Below, piece after piece: positions 54,274-63,685 of a stretch of 64,000 nt of DNA. Numbering within the stretch: position 1 is the stretch's first letter; each line of letters starts with the position of its first letter. The stretch spans positions 800,528 to 864,527 of the forward strand of contig NZ_JAEVYN010000002.1 of NCBI RefSeq assembly GCF_016807185.1. The letters run 5' to 3'. The position numbers were made by a program, and so were the translations under genes. The notes below the pieces were generated by a model, which had not been told where the DNA came from, did not search any database, and saw only the letters and a list, made by a program, of their open reading frames with translations. The stretch comes from Leptolyngbya sp. Cla-17. GTDB lineage: Bacteria > Cyanobacteriota > Cyanobacteriia > Leptolyngbyales > Leptolyngbyaceae.

Positions 54274-55098
54274 TTAACGAGAAGTCGCCGTGGCTTCTCG
54301 CAGTTCAGAATAGGGTTTGGGGGGATGGGCAGCCAGAGGGGCAGCAAATCGCAGCACTTTTTCTAGCAGCCAAGGAGCAAGGCGATTTCCCCATACGGCG
54401 AGATGACTTTGCCAGCCTACTAAAATTTCTGGGGAATCCCTGGCTAAGCCATCCACTAGGGCTTTAGCGACTTGCTGCGGAGTCATGGGAATGACCCAGC
54501 GAAACCACTGCAAATCCCGTACCATATCGGTATCCGTTAAGGACGGCAACAGTGCAGTGACTTGGACATTGTGCGCTGCCAATTCACCCCGCAAGGCTTG
54601 AGTGAAGCCCAAAATTGCGAATTTGGTGGCAGAATAGGTTGCCATTGTGGGAGCAGCAACTTTGCCCATCAAGCTAGACACATTGACGATCGCGCCTGTC
54701 CGCTGCTTCACCATCCGCCTTGCCACAAACCGAGTAATGGTATATAGCCCAACCAAATTAGTCGATATTTCTGCCTGTACATCAGTCAAGCGAGACTGCA
54801 AGAAAGAGCTTTGGTGAGCCACTCCAGCGCAGTTAATCAATAAATCAATGGGTCCATAATTGCGCCATACTTGAGCGATCGCAATATTGACATCAATGGG
54901 ATCTGTCAAATCTACGGCGATCGGCACCGCTTCCACGCCATAGGCGGAAACTTCAGCCGCAACGTCTTCTAAACGTTGATGATCTCGCGCCACCAGCAGG
55001 ATGCGGTGCATTCCATGCTTGGCAAATTCCAGGGCGATCGCCCGTCCAATGCCGCGAGAAGCTCCAGTAATTAGAGCAGTCTTACCTTGTAAATGCAT
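54274..55098 (-). CDS. short-chain dehydrogenase/reductase
   Basis: A 274-residue SDR. NAD(P) motif TGASRGIGRAIALEF, DLTDP adenine contact, NCAGVAH (NNAG variant with Cys), catalytic Ser in NVSSLMGK and YSATK. The C-terminus has two hydrophobic or helical stretches (SHLAVWGNRLAPWLLEKVLR), suggesting membrane contact as in some lipid- or sterol-type SDRs. Substrate unknown. ATG at 55098. Confidence 0.92.
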   Translation of the reverse strand: MHLQGKTALITGASRGIGRAIALEFAKHGMHRILLVARDHQRLEDVAAEVSAYGVEAVPIAVDLTDPIDVNIAIAQVWRNYGPIDLLINCAGVAHQSSFLQSRLTDVQAEISTNLVGLYTITRFVARRMVKQRTGAIVNVSSLMGKVAAPTMATYSATKFAILGFTQALRGELAAHNVQVTALLPSLTDTDMVRDLQWFRWVIPMTPQQVAKALVDGLARDSPEILVGWQSHLAVWGNRLAPWLLEKVLRFAAPLAAHPPKPYSELREATATSR

Positions 55099-56111
55099 GA
55101 TTCAAACCTCCAGGGTTGAGGTTTCACAATGAGTTGATTGAAAGTGCTGAAGCTGTTGTTAAAAAGCACCAACATCAACCCACAGCAAAACAAAATAGGG
55201 ATGCAAAATGATTGCGAAATGAAGTTTTAGGGCGCTCTACAGATTGATTTCAGGGAACCTGTTATGGCGAGTCAGCCTAAACAATACGGTTACAACAGGG
55301 GCGGTTACAACAGGTGACACAAACATGAAAATATTGTTTGACAACCTACACAAATCAAAGCTACAAACAGGGTTTGCAGAGTTTGTTATGAGGGATTGCA
55401 CAACTCTTTCAACCGTTCTTAAACTTAATGAATCGGTAAAGAGGAGTGGATTGAAACGAGCATGGTGCGACACCTCCAAAAAGCAACTGTGAGGTAACTG
55501 TTTACCAGAATGACCTTGCTTGCACACACTAACAAGGGGATCAAAAGGCTGCAACATTTCTTAGTTAAATATTGAGATTGTTACATTTGTACATGCAATC
55601 TTCAGAAGTTTATTGTCTAAAAAGTAGTCTATCTTTTGGATGATAAGGCAATGTCTCAGGCTGCTTGGCTTGATTCAGCAATCTTATTTAAGCCAAGTCA
55701 GAATGAGAAATTACAGTGGTTTATTGGAGGAAGCTACATTAGGTTTTCTAAGCCTAAAAAGTAAATTTGAATACTTGTTGGAAATTTATTACAAACATGA
55801 ACACACCTTTTGTGTGAATCAGTGTTTTAAGTGTATTAATTGTAACTCCTTATTTGGTGTCATATAAACTACTTAAACAATTCACATCTCAAGTTCTATC
55901 CTCCATTAGGGTGATGAAGATTACCGTCGGATTGGCTATACAAGCGATCAGTACTTGGTGACGGGTGATACTCATTAAGCGCGATGGCGTGAGGATTATG
56001 GCGATCGCCTACGTCGATTACGTTCAGCGCATCGACGAATTTGTAGGCAAACAGCTAACATTTCAGACGTTAAAATACGGCTACTTATGACGGTATGAAG
56101 TCGGGGTTTTC
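55099..56111. other. gene-poor kilobase with decayed sequence
   Basis: No convincing gene in 1013 bp. Short frames at 55244-55492, 55640-55867 and (minus) 55237-55557 lack ribosome binding sites and family patterns. A 13-bp direct repeat CGGTTACAACAGG occurs at 55288-55300 and 55302-55314. The right end (55910-56090) looks like a broken coding remnant. Confidence 0.55.
55910..56090 (+). pseudogene. possible broken coding remnant
   Basis: One frame reads GDEDYRRIGYTSDQYLVTGD and then a stop; a second frame reads MAIAYVDYVQRIDEFVGKQL to KYGYL with a TGA at 56088. Both look protein-like (charge and aromatic pattern) but do not join without a frameshift and an in-frame stop. I do not recognise the family. 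It could be chance. Confidence 0.25.
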
Positions 56112-57074
56112 ATGACGGAACATCAGCTACAAGCAACCTGTGAAACGGTACATTTGGGTGGGTTTTCGGCGCAGCTAAAGCCTGCCTTAATTGTGGAGTC
56201 GGGCGATCGCGTTCACGTCGAAACCTACTCTGGTTTCCATGTAGCCGCCAAAGCTCCACCAGAATTTTTGACTTCTGCCTTTGAAACCATTTGCCACCAT
56301 CTGCCTGCGGAGCGCCGAGTTGGATCGGGTCCTCACCTGCTGACTGGACCCATTTTTGTTCGGGGAGCAGAACCGGGCGATGTGTTAGAAATTCGGCTAG
56401 AAGCGATCGCGCCCCGCCTGCCGATTGGGTTTAATGCCATTCGTCCGGGTTGGGGAGCTTTGCCCCAGCAGTTCACTCAAGCTGCCCTGCGCTTTATCCC
56501 GCTAGATTTAGAGAAAGGGATTGCTGAGTTTCCGCCTAATACCGGCATTCGGCTACCGCTTCAGCCATTTTTTGGCATTTTGGGTGTGGCAACGGAGGAC
56601 CGCCGCTCTTCTATTCCGCCTGGACTCTATGGCGGCAACATTGATAATCGCCAACTCCAGGCAGGATCTCGCTTATTTTTGCCGATCTTTGTGCCAGGAG
56701 CACTGTTTTCAATCGGCGATGGTCATGCTGTTCAAGGTGATGGTGAAGTGAATGTGACCGCGATCGAAACCTCGATGAATGGCACTATTCAATTGATCGT
56801 CCGTAAAGATTTAACATTGACGGCTCCGATCGCCGAAACTGCCACTGACTTTATCACCATGGGCTTTGGCGACACTCTCGATCACGCTTTTGAACACGCG
56901 CTCCAGCAAATGATTGAGTTTTTGCAGCGCTTCATCGGTTTGCCTGCGGAAGAAGCCTACGTGTTATGCAGTTTGGCGGTGAATTTCCACATTACCCAGG
57001 TTGTGAACAGTCCTCAAAAAGGAGTCCATGGGCTGTTGCCCAAGGCGATTTTGCCCGTCACTTCGGTGCTGTAA
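56112..57074 (+). CDS. acetamidase/formamidase family protein
   Basis: A 320-residue FmdA/AmdA family hydrolase. Family stretches: VESGDRVHVETYSG, HLLTGPIFVRGAEPGDVLEI, FGILGVATE, PPGLYGGNIDNRQLQAGSRL, and FSIGDGHAVQGDGEVNVTAIE, which contains the metal or active-site acidic residues. Members hydrolyse short amides to release ammonium, so it may serve in nitrogen scavenging; the actual amide is not shown. It ends in a helical part (IGLPAEEAYVLCSLAVNF). ATG at 56112. Confidence 0.9.
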   Translation: MTEHQLQATCETVHLGGFSAQLKPALIVESGDRVHVETYSGFHVAAKAPPEFLTSAFETICHHLPAERRVGSGPHLLTGPIFVRGAEPGDVLEIRLEAIAPRLPIGFNAIRPGWGALPQQFTQAALRFIPLDLEKGIAEFPPNTGIRLPLQPFFGILGVATEDRRSSIPPGLYGGNIDNRQLQAGSRLFLPIFVPGALFSIGDGHAVQGDGEVNVTAIETSMNGTIQLIVRKDLTLTAPIAETATDFITMGFGDTLDHAFEHALQQMIEFLQRFIGLPAEEAYVLCSLAVNFHITQVVNSPQKGVHGLLPKAILPVTSVL

Positions 57075-57137
57075 GTTTTGAGATCGCGTCCATCACAGCC
57101 TTACCTTCAAGGAATACTACTCACTGCCCATTGCCAA

Positions 57138-57422
57138 TCAAGATAAACGGTGCCCAGTAGAAAGGACGGGCAAAATTTCCACCCTCGCGGATGAGAGATA
57201 ATTGAGCTTGGCTAACGCCTGATTGCAAGATGGCACCGCTGCTTCATACTGACTAACGTCTAAATGCTGCCTACAGATCTGCAAGATTCGGTCTTCCTCA
57301 GCTTGTTTGTTGGATGTTGTTTGGGCAACAGCGGGGAGTAGCGAATCAGGAGGGGGAAGTAGAGGAAACCCAGAAGTCAGCAGTAGCGTAACAGCAAGGC
57401 GGAGGATCTGGGCGGGTTGCAT
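57138..57422 (-). CDS. small exported TPR-like protein, possibly truncated
   Basis: A 94-residue protein with a signal peptide (AQILRLAVTLLLTSGFPLLP) and a single TPR-like helix pair (EEDRILQICRQHLDVSQYEA, AVPSCNQALAKL). Similar modules form the start of longer secreted TPR proteins in cyanobacteria, and the last 15 residues do not continue the repeat, so it may be a truncated gene. No partner is visible. Confidence 0.5.
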   Translation of the reverse strand: MQPAQILRLAVTLLLTSGFPLLPPPDSLLPAVAQTTSNKQAEEDRILQICRQHLDVSQYEAAVPSCNQALAKLNYLSSARVEILPVLSTGHRLS

Positions 57423-57588
57423 GGGGACGCTTACCTTCGGGAGTTGACTGCCAATCTATCACCCTCTAACCCAAAAAATATGCTGTCTCACTGGACTGCT
57501 CATTTCACAATTTCTATCAATCACCTGAACCTTTCTGCCTGTGAGCTGGTCTAATTAAACGTAACTCCAAATTTGATGGAGGAGTGTT

Positions 57589-58173
57589 TTGCAGGGGTTC
57601 ATTGTGTCAACTGCGTTTCACGAAAGCCTGCCCGAAAGTGATGATAGTCACCTCGTACAGCAAAGCCTTCATGGGGATGCACAAAGCTTTCGGCTTTTAT
57701 ATCGTCGTCATGAAAAACGGGTCAGAACCATTCTGTATCAGCTATGCGATGCGAGTGTGCTGGATGATTTAGTACAAGATGTTTTTTTGCGTGCCTGGAG
57801 AGGATTACCCAAATTTCGTCAAACTGCCAAATTTTCGACTTGGCTTTATCGGATTGCGTGGAACGTGGCATCAGACTATCGGCAATCAGCAGCAAGGGGG
57901 CGAACTCAACTGCAAGAGCTAACAAAACAGGCTCCCATGCGGCAAGAATCGCCCGATGTGATGCATCTTCACTATCAAGATTTGGTTCAGCGTGGGCTAA
58001 ACGAACTGAGTGCGGCTCACCGAACTGTTTTGGTTTTACACGACTTGGAAGAGGTGCCCCAAAAAGATATTGCTGAGATTTTAGAGATTCCAGTTGGCAC
58101 GGTAAAGTCTCGGCTATTCCACGCTCGCGCGGCGATGCGTCAATTTTTCGATCATGAGGGAGTTCAGATATGA
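57589..58173 (+). CDS. ECF-type RNA polymerase sigma factor
   Basis: A 194-residue sigma-70 family factor with regions 2 and 4 only. Region 2: FRLLYRRHEKRVRTILYQ, VLDDLVQDVFLRAWRGL and KFSTWLYRIAWNVASDYRQ. Region 4: LSAAHRTVLVLHDLEEVPQK, IAEILEIPVGTVKSRLFHAR. The next gene overlaps its stop (ATGA) and looks like a membrane anti-sigma factor, so activity is probably released by an envelope signal. TTG 57589 follows GGAGGAG; a GTG at 57604 preceded by AGGGGT is an alternative. Confidence 0.92.
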   Translation: MQGFIVSTAFHESLPESDDSHLVQQSLHGDAQSFRLLYRRHEKRVRTILYQLCDASVLDDLVQDVFLRAWRGLPKFRQTAKFSTWLYRIAWNVASDYRQSAARGRTQLQELTKQAPMRQESPDVMHLHYQDLVQRGLNELSAAHRTVLVLHDLEEVPQKDIAEILEIPVGTVKSRLFHARAAMRQFFDHEGVQI

Positions 58174-58559
58174 GCAGATTTTCAGAAGATGATTTACAGC
58201 TAACAACGTTTTTAAAGCGGCATCAACCTGTGGTGCCTTCCGCCAATCCTGGTTTGGAAGATCGATTGATGACCGCGATTGCGTCTACACCCCAACCGCG
58301 ACTGACGGTTCTTTCAACAACTCGTTCGAGGACCCAGGTTCAACGACGGATTCTTTGGGCAGTCCCCTCTGCGATCGCAGCCGGGTTAGTGGCAATGGTC
58401 GTCAGTCAGCGCACCTTCGCTCCCGCCTCTCAGCCCAGTTCCACTGAAGTAGCGGAACTGCAAACCTTCATTGAAAGTACTTGGCAGGAATCAAGCACGG
58501 AACAATCTGTCGCAGAAAGCGATCTGTTTCCTGTCACCGAGGATTCAACTCTAAATTAA
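58170..58559 (+). CDS. putative membrane anti-sigma factor
   Basis: A 129-residue protein with a cytoplasmic N-terminus (DDLQLTTFLKRHQPVVPSAN), one TM segment (about 66-84, ILWAVPSAIAAGLVAMVVSQ) and a short acidic, Ser/Thr-rich outside tail. No zinc (ZAS) motif is present. Overlap of its ATG with the stop of the sigma factor gene is the main reason to call it an anti-sigma factor; the sequence alone would not show it. Confidence 0.65.
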   Translation: MSRFSEDDLQLTTFLKRHQPVVPSANPGLEDRLMTAIASTPQPRLTVLSTTRSRTQVQRRILWAVPSAIAAGLVAMVVSQRTFAPASQPSSTEVAELQTFIESTWQESSTEQSVAESDLFPVTEDSTLN

Positions 58560-58579
58560 TTTTTGCGTTTTATTGTCCT

Positions 58580-59056
58580 ATGTCGTATCGTTCTGCTTCT
58601 GTAATTATTGCGCTGCTGCTAACTTTAGGGAGCGCGATCGCTCTCCCTATTTCAACAGCAGCTTCTATCACGCTGGCTCAGGCTGATACCCAATCGCCAC
58701 GTCTAGCAAAAAAAGAGACCTGGCTGCAAGATCTCAATCTGAGCAAAGAGCAAATTCAAAAAATTCAGGCAATTCGTCGCCAATATCAAGATCGTCTTAC
58801 CCAGCAGCGCCAGTCTGTGAAGCAAGCGCAGCAGGAATTAAAAGAGCTTATGGCTTCAGGAGATGCGCCTGCTGAGGAAATTCGGCAGAAATTTAGTCGA
58901 GTGCAAACCTTGCAGCAAACGCTGGCGGGTACTCGAATGGAAAGTATGCTAGCGATCCGAAATGTGTTGACCGCAGAGCAACGGCAAAAATTGACTGAGT
59001 TGATGCAGCAACAGGGAAAACCCGGACGCGGACGCGGGATGGGAACAGGTTTCTAG
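58580..59056 (+). CDS. Spy/CpxP-like periplasmic protein
   Basis: A 158-residue exported helical protein. After a signal peptide (VIIALLLTLGSAIALPISTA) comes WLQDLNLSKEQIQKIQAIRR, a LTxxQ-like module typical of Spy/CpxP/CnrX folds, and a second such module at LTAEQRQKLTELMQQQ. The rest is a helical hairpin rich in Gln and Lys. Spy-like proteins are periplasmic chaperones or sensors of envelope stress. It is the third gene after the sigma and anti-sigma genes (20 bp gap), so this looks like one envelope-stress operon. Confidence 0.8.
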   Translation: MSYRSASVIIALLLTLGSAIALPISTAASITLAQADTQSPRLAKKETWLQDLNLSKEQIQKIQAIRRQYQDRLTQQRQSVKQAQQELKELMASGDAPAEEIRQKFSRVQTLQQTLAGTRMESMLAIRNVLTAEQRQKLTELMQQQGKPGRGRGMGTGF

Positions 59057-59107
59057 GGAGAAAAACTCCTGACGGCTTTCAGCAAACGACCGATCGCAGG
59101 ACGCGAA

Positions 59108-59257
59108 ATGCAGAAATCACTTTCAGTGGATGTAACTCAACTAGCCATGACTGTGGGCGATCGCTGTTCTAGCCAAACCCAACAGGCGATCTCTACCAGT
59201 CCACCTCAACTTCTTACCGTCATTATTCTCGGCAGTCCAGAGTTCATGCGTCGTTAA
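59108..59257 (+). CDS. 49-residue ORF, doubtful
   Basis: ATG 59108 to TAA 59257. The product (MQKSLSVDVTQLAMTVGDRC, then LLTVIILGSPEFMRR) has no recognisable domain and no clear ribosome binding site. It may be real, given that a plausible small gene follows, or noise. Confidence 0.2.
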   Translation: MQKSLSVDVTQLAMTVGDRCSSQTQQAISTSPPQLLTVIILGSPEFMRR

Positions 59258-59288
59258 TCTATGCGCCGTTCATTAAGCAGGAAAAACC

Positions 59289-59588
59289 ATGTCTCAAAAA
59301 CTAAACCCTGACGATTTGTTGATTCTCGAAAAGCTACGCCTGGGTCGCTTATGTTCCTTTTTCCCTGGTAGTTTGGCTCGATGTTTTTTGCATATAGATG
59401 CCAACAATCGGCTCACCATTGATTGTTTTGAGCCGTGGGTTGTTGATGAATTATTGAGCCAATCAGAAAGCCTGTGTCAGTGTATTTGGTTGACTACAGG
59501 TGCATCCTCTTTTGCCCTCTACTTTAATCAAGAGGAAATCTATCAAGCTGCGACACATTCTACTTCTTCCTTAACCCTCCATGAGTAG
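59289..59588 (+). CDS. unrecognised 99-residue protein
   Basis: A small, balanced protein (SQKLNPDDLLILEKLRLGRL, CFLHIDANNRLTIDCFEPWV) with four cysteines and no membrane segment. AAGCAGG lies just upstream of ATG 59289. A second short frame starts inside its end (ATG 59581). I do not know the family. Confidence 0.5.
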   Translation: MSQKLNPDDLLILEKLRLGRLCSFFPGSLARCFLHIDANNRLTIDCFEPWVVDELLSQSESLCQCIWLTTGASSFALYFNQEEIYQAATHSTSSLTLHE

Positions 59589-59721
59589 ACGCAAACTCCT
59601 GCAACAGGCTGGTTGTTTTTCTGCATCAACCTTAGTTGCAGTGGGTGGTTGGGGTAGGTTTGCCAGACACAAGACTACATGGAAAGCGGCACTCTTGGCA
59701 CAATATCAACTCAAGATTTGA
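59581..59721 (+). pseudogene. truncated Tat-signal protein remnant
   Basis: A 46-codon frame starting SRRKLLQQAGCFSASTLVAV, a twin-arginine-type export signal, then ending at TGA before any mature domain. Downstream there is a further protein-like piece in another frame (LVLPNYTPKQTIS). It looks like the 5' end of a decayed exported redox or sulfatase-modifying protein gene. Confidence 0.45.
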
Positions 59722-59873
59722 GCGATTCAAAGTGGGGTCTGGTTTTGCCGAACTATACACCTAAGCAAACCATCAGTATTATTTAATCTTGGTGGTCAGT
59801 TAGGTCGCTTTAGGACAGCAGAAAATATTGCAAGCAGAAGCTCAACGGCTGAAAGTCAGCAATAAACAGCACT

Positions 59874-61559
59874 TTAGAGACAGCGATCCATAGACTTTTC
59901 TAATTGGGTTACCTCTTGAGCCGGTTTGTGACTATTGGGGTGCTGCATCAACGGCAGTTTAACGATAAACGTTGAGCCTTTCCCTTCTCCTTCACTGTTT
60001 ACCTGCACCGTGCCGCCGTGAAGCTCTACTAGGTGGCGGACGATCGCTAAGCCTAAACCCAAACCATTGTAGTTGCGCGTGGCGGAGCCATCAGCTTGAC
60101 GAAAGCGATCAAATGCAAAGGGCGCAAATTCTGGATCAATGCCTTTTCCCGTATCATTCATCACTAGCTCGATGTAAGACTGACTCCGCTCTAACGAAAT
60201 ATAAATCTGTCCATTTTCCGGAGTGAACTTGACCGCATTAGACAATAAATTCCATACCACCTGCTGCAAGCGCTCTGGATCTCCTAAAATCCATTCGCTG
60301 CTTGGCTCAGATAAAAACTGAACCCGAATGTTTTTGGCTTCGGCTGCTGGGTGTACGGTAGCGATCGCCGCTTGAATAACACTCGTTAAATCCATTGATT
60401 GCACATTTAACCGCAGCTTACCCCGAATCATTTGGGAGACATCTAAAAGATCTTCCACCAGTTGTGATTGGGTGATAGCACTCCGCTCGATTGTTTCCAT
60501 TGCTCGTGTCGTTGTAGCCTCATTAAACTTGCGGGTATTGAGGAGTCGAGCCCAACCCAAGATTGCATTCAGCGGCGATCGCAACTCATGGGAAAGCGTT
60601 GCTAAAAACTCATCTTTCATGCGATTAGCTTCTTGGGCTTTTTGATAAAGTTGGGCATTTTCAATTGCCAAAGCTGCTCGCATTGTTAAGTCTTGAACAA
60701 GGTTCAAATCTGCTTGATCATAGCGACGACCTGATTCTGCCGTGACGAATCTAATGATTCCAAATATCTGCTGATTTACAATCAAGGGCGCAACAATGCA
60801 AGACTGCAATCCTAACTTCTGTAAATGTTGAAAATGCTCTGAGTCGGATGAGCAGTTTGCCAGTGAATTGGGCACATCAGCTATCAAAATGGGTTGTCTC
60901 GTTTTCATCGCTTGGTGAATGCCACAATTGCGATCGCTGATCAAACGCTTTTGTGCCAACATCCATCCCAAGTCAACCATGGCAGGGTCAGTATGTAGAA
61001 CCGCTAAAGGATGAATTAAGCCAGTGTGAACCTGATGAATCACACACCAATCGGCTAGGTAGGGAACTGCCAACTCTGCCAGAGTCTTTAAAATAGTCTC
61101 AATATTAAGCGAATGGGCTAGCATTTTGCTGGCTTCTGCTAAGAATCGCAGAGATTCTTCTGCCTTACGAATTCGCAACAGCGCTTTCACCGTAGCGATC
61201 AGTTCAATCGGTTCAACTGGTTGCGCTAAATAAGCATCTGCACCGCTGTCTAGCCCCTGTGCTTTATCCTGCCCTTGAGTAAAATGAGCTGACAGATGCA
61301 GAACTGGAATGGTCGCAGTGACGGGATTAGCCTTGATCTGACGACAGACCTCAAAGCCACTCATGCCCGGTAGCTGCACATCTAATATGATCAGAGCGGG
61401 TGGACACTCAGCTAAAATTTGCAGCCCTTCTTCTCCAGTTTTTGCAGCTATTGTTTTGAACCCAGCTTTCTTGAGAACCCGTGCAACCACGTAACGGCTG
61501 AGTTCATCATCATCAATGTGCAAAACCGTCAGTAGTGAGCCTGTCGTATCGTCAGTCAT
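59874..61559 (-). CDS. REC-GAF-histidine kinase
   Basis: A 561-residue cytoplasmic signalling protein without TM segments. Receiver domain (residues 10-130) has HIDDDELS, ILDVQLPGMSG with the phospho-acceptor Asp, and LSAHFT. A GAF domain follows (about 150-305). The kinase has H-box ATLSHELRSPLNAILGWARL, N-box LQQVVWNLLSNAVKFTP, and G boxes NDTGKGIDPEF and GLGLGLAIVRHLVELHGG. The receiver at the front suggests it is part of a phosphorelay. Its partner regulator is not in the window. ATG at 61559. Confidence 0.93.
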   Translation of the reverse strand: MTDDTTGSLLTVLHIDDDELSRYVVARVLKKAGFKTIAAKTGEEGLQILAECPPALIILDVQLPGMSGFEVCRQIKANPVTATIPVLHLSAHFTQGQDKAQGLDSGADAYLAQPVEPIELIATVKALLRIRKAEESLRFLAEASKMLAHSLNIETILKTLAELAVPYLADWCVIHQVHTGLIHPLAVLHTDPAMVDLGWMLAQKRLISDRNCGIHQAMKTRQPILIADVPNSLANCSSDSEHFQHLQKLGLQSCIVAPLIVNQQIFGIIRFVTAESGRRYDQADLNLVQDLTMRAALAIENAQLYQKAQEANRMKDEFLATLSHELRSPLNAILGWARLLNTRKFNEATTTRAMETIERSAITQSQLVEDLLDVSQMIRGKLRLNVQSMDLTSVIQAAIATVHPAAEAKNIRVQFLSEPSSEWILGDPERLQQVVWNLLSNAVKFTPENGQIYISLERSQSYIELVMNDTGKGIDPEFAPFAFDRFRQADGSATRNYNGLGLGLAIVRHLVELHGGTVQVNSEGEGKGSTFIVKLPLMQHPNSHKPAQEVTQLEKSMDRCL

Positions 61560-61849
61560 CTCAACACCATCAAACTACTGAATTCTGGTTGGCTTCCATG
61601 GTCACCCCTAAACTTAGTCAATTTCCAAACGATCACTCTCTATCTATCGGTATGGATTCAGCGATCGCGGTGGGATATCCTCACCGATTACGGCTGGACA
61701 TCCTACGACATTGCTGAATTTTTGTGCTTGGATTCTCGTGTTTAGTGAGATACAGTGCTGTGCGTCTCTCGATTTGCAGGTCGCTCGTAGTTGAGTCAAA
61801 GAATAGGAGATCGCTGATTGTTTGAGGGTCTCCAACTTAGGGCTTTAGA

Positions 61850-63685
61850 ATGAAGCAGATAGCTGGCATTGAATCGCTAGCATTGAAGACTCCAATTCCA
61901 CTCATGCGTTTGCCCCGTCTGGTCACTTTAATTATTGGTCTGATTGTCATCTTAGGACTGATGATCTGGCTGATTGAATCGCTGCAACGCTTATTTTGGC
62001 AAGTAGGCTACTATCCCTTGCTGGGGCAGTTGTTGATCTTCGTGTTGATTGCTCTGATTGGCACGCTCGTTGCCTCGTTGGTCTACTACTTGTTTTACTT
62101 GCCCAACACGCAGCAGAAAAAACGACGGCGCGTTGCGCCTAAGGTGCCAGCGGCGAAAGCAGAAGCGGCGGAAGAAAACCTGAAAGCAGTGCGAAAACAG
62201 GTATCGCAAATTCAAGACGAGGTGGCGCGGCAAGAACTTTTGACGCGATCGCGAGAAATTGAACACAGCCTTTCTCAGGGCAATTTGCAGGTTGTGGTGT
62301 TTGGCACCGGGTCGGCTGGCAAAACCTCTCTCGTCAATGCGCTCATTGGGCGGATGGTGGGGCAAGTTGGGGCACCCATGGGCACAACAGAGGTGGGCGA
62401 AACCTATGTGCTGGAACTGAAAGGAATGAATCGGGAAATTGTGATTACTGACACTCCCGGAATTTTAGAGGCGGGCGTAGCGGGCACAGAGCGGGAAAAA
62501 CTGGCGCGCCAGTTGGCAACGGAAGCTGATTTGCTGCTGTTTGTATTAGATAATGACCTGCGCCAGTCAGAATATGACCCGTTGAAAATGCTGGCGGAAA
62601 TTGGCAAGCGATCGCTGGTCATTTTGAATAAATCTGACTTGTACTTAGATAGCGATCGCGAACTCATCTTGGCGCGACTCCGAGAACGAGTACGGGGCAT
62701 TATTTCCCCTTCAGATGTCATCGCTATTTCTGCCAATCCTCAATCGGTACGGATGGAAGATGGCACGACGCTGACTCCCGACCCCGACATCATGCCGCTG
62801 ATCCGGCGCATGGTTGCGGTGTTACGTGCCGAAGGCGAAGATTTGCTGGCAGATAATATTTTGCTGCAATCGCAACGGCTTGCTGATAAAGCCCGTCAGT
62901 TAATTGATGCCCAACGCCGCCGCCAAGCTGACAAAATTGTCGATCGCTTTCAGTGGATTGGCGCAGGAGTGGTTGCCGCCACACCCTTACCTGTGGTTGA
63001 TATGCTGGCAGCCGCAGCCGTCAATGCTCAAATGGTTGTCGAAATTGGGCGGATCTACGGCTGTGACATCAATATGGAGCGGGGGCGCGAGTTGGCGCTG
63101 TCCTTAGCCAAAACCTTAACGGGTTTGGGCATTGTCAAAGGAGCCATCACCCTAGTGACAACGGCACTGCAACTCAGCGTTGGCGGCATTATCGTCGGGC
63201 GTGCTATTCAAGCGGTTACTGCTGCCTACCTGACCCGTATCGCTGGCAAAAGCTTTATTGAATATTTTCGTCATGATCAAGATTGGGGCGATGGCGGCAT
63301 TACAGAAGTGGTGCAGCGTCAATTTCAACTCAACCGCAAAGATGAATTCATCAAATCCTTTGTGCAGGAAGCAATTACTCGTGTCGTGAAACCGTTGCAT
63401 CTGGATGAGCTATTGCCATCTATAGATATAGACAACGTAGACACAGACAACGAGACGGAAGCACCGGAGTATCCGAAGGAGTTGGAACAAGTGCGGCTGA
63501 CACCCTGGAATCAACGTAATCTCCCGAGCGATCGCCGTCGGAATCGTGAACTTGATCGGATTGAACTCGAAATTCCAGAAGCGGATTTAACGCCCTTAAA
63601 ACTGTATGCCGAACTGGATGATGACTGGGAACCTCGTCCCCTTAAATCAGATAATTGGGAGGAATACGAAGAAGACTATGAGTAG
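61850..63685 (+). CDS. membrane GTPase with DUF697 (YcjF-type) domain
   Basis: A 611-residue protein. Two TM segments near the N-terminus (about 22-45, 58-82) with a basic KKRRRVAPK stretch, then a short coiled coil. The GTPase carries G1 GTGSAGKTSLVNALIG, G3 ITDTPGILEAG and G4 LNKSDLY. From about 365 a DUF697 membrane-associated helical region (VVAATPLPVVDMLAAAAVNA, TGLGIVKGAITLVTTALQLS) follows, and the end is acidic (YEEDYE). Such Era-like GTPases may act in membrane homeostasis; the exact role is unknown. Confidence 0.88.
   Translation: MKQIAGIESLALKTPIPLMRLPRLVTLIIGLIVILGLMIWLIESLQRLFWQVGYYPLLGQLLIFVLIALIGTLVASLVYYLFYLPNTQQKKRRRVAPKVPAAKAEAAEENLKAVRKQVSQIQDEVARQELLTRSREIEHSLSQGNLQVVVFGTGSAGKTSLVNALIGRMVGQVGAPMGTTEVGETYVLELKGMNREIVITDTPGILEAGVAGTEREKLARQLATEADLLLFVLDNDLRQSEYDPLKMLAEIGKRSLVILNKSDLYLDSDRELILARLRERVRGIISPSDVIAISANPQSVRMEDGTTLTPDPDIMPLIRRMVAVLRAEGEDLLADNILLQSQRLADKARQLIDAQRRRQADKIVDRFQWIGAGVVAATPLPVVDMLAAAAVNAQMVVEIGRIYGCDINMERGRELALSLAKTLTGLGIVKGAITLVTTALQLSVGGIIVGRAIQAVTAAYLTRIAGKSFIEYFRHDQDWGDGGITEVVQRQFQLNRKDEFIKSFVQEAITRVVKPLHLDELLPSIDIDNVDTDNETEAPEYPKELEQVRLTPWNQRNLPSDRRRNRELDRIELEIPEADLTPLKLYAELDDDWEPRPLKSDNWEEYEEDYE

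Noticed and set aside
55237..55557. 106-codon minus-strand and 82-codon plus-strand ORFs
   Set aside because: They overlap each other, lack ribosome binding sites and show no family pattern.
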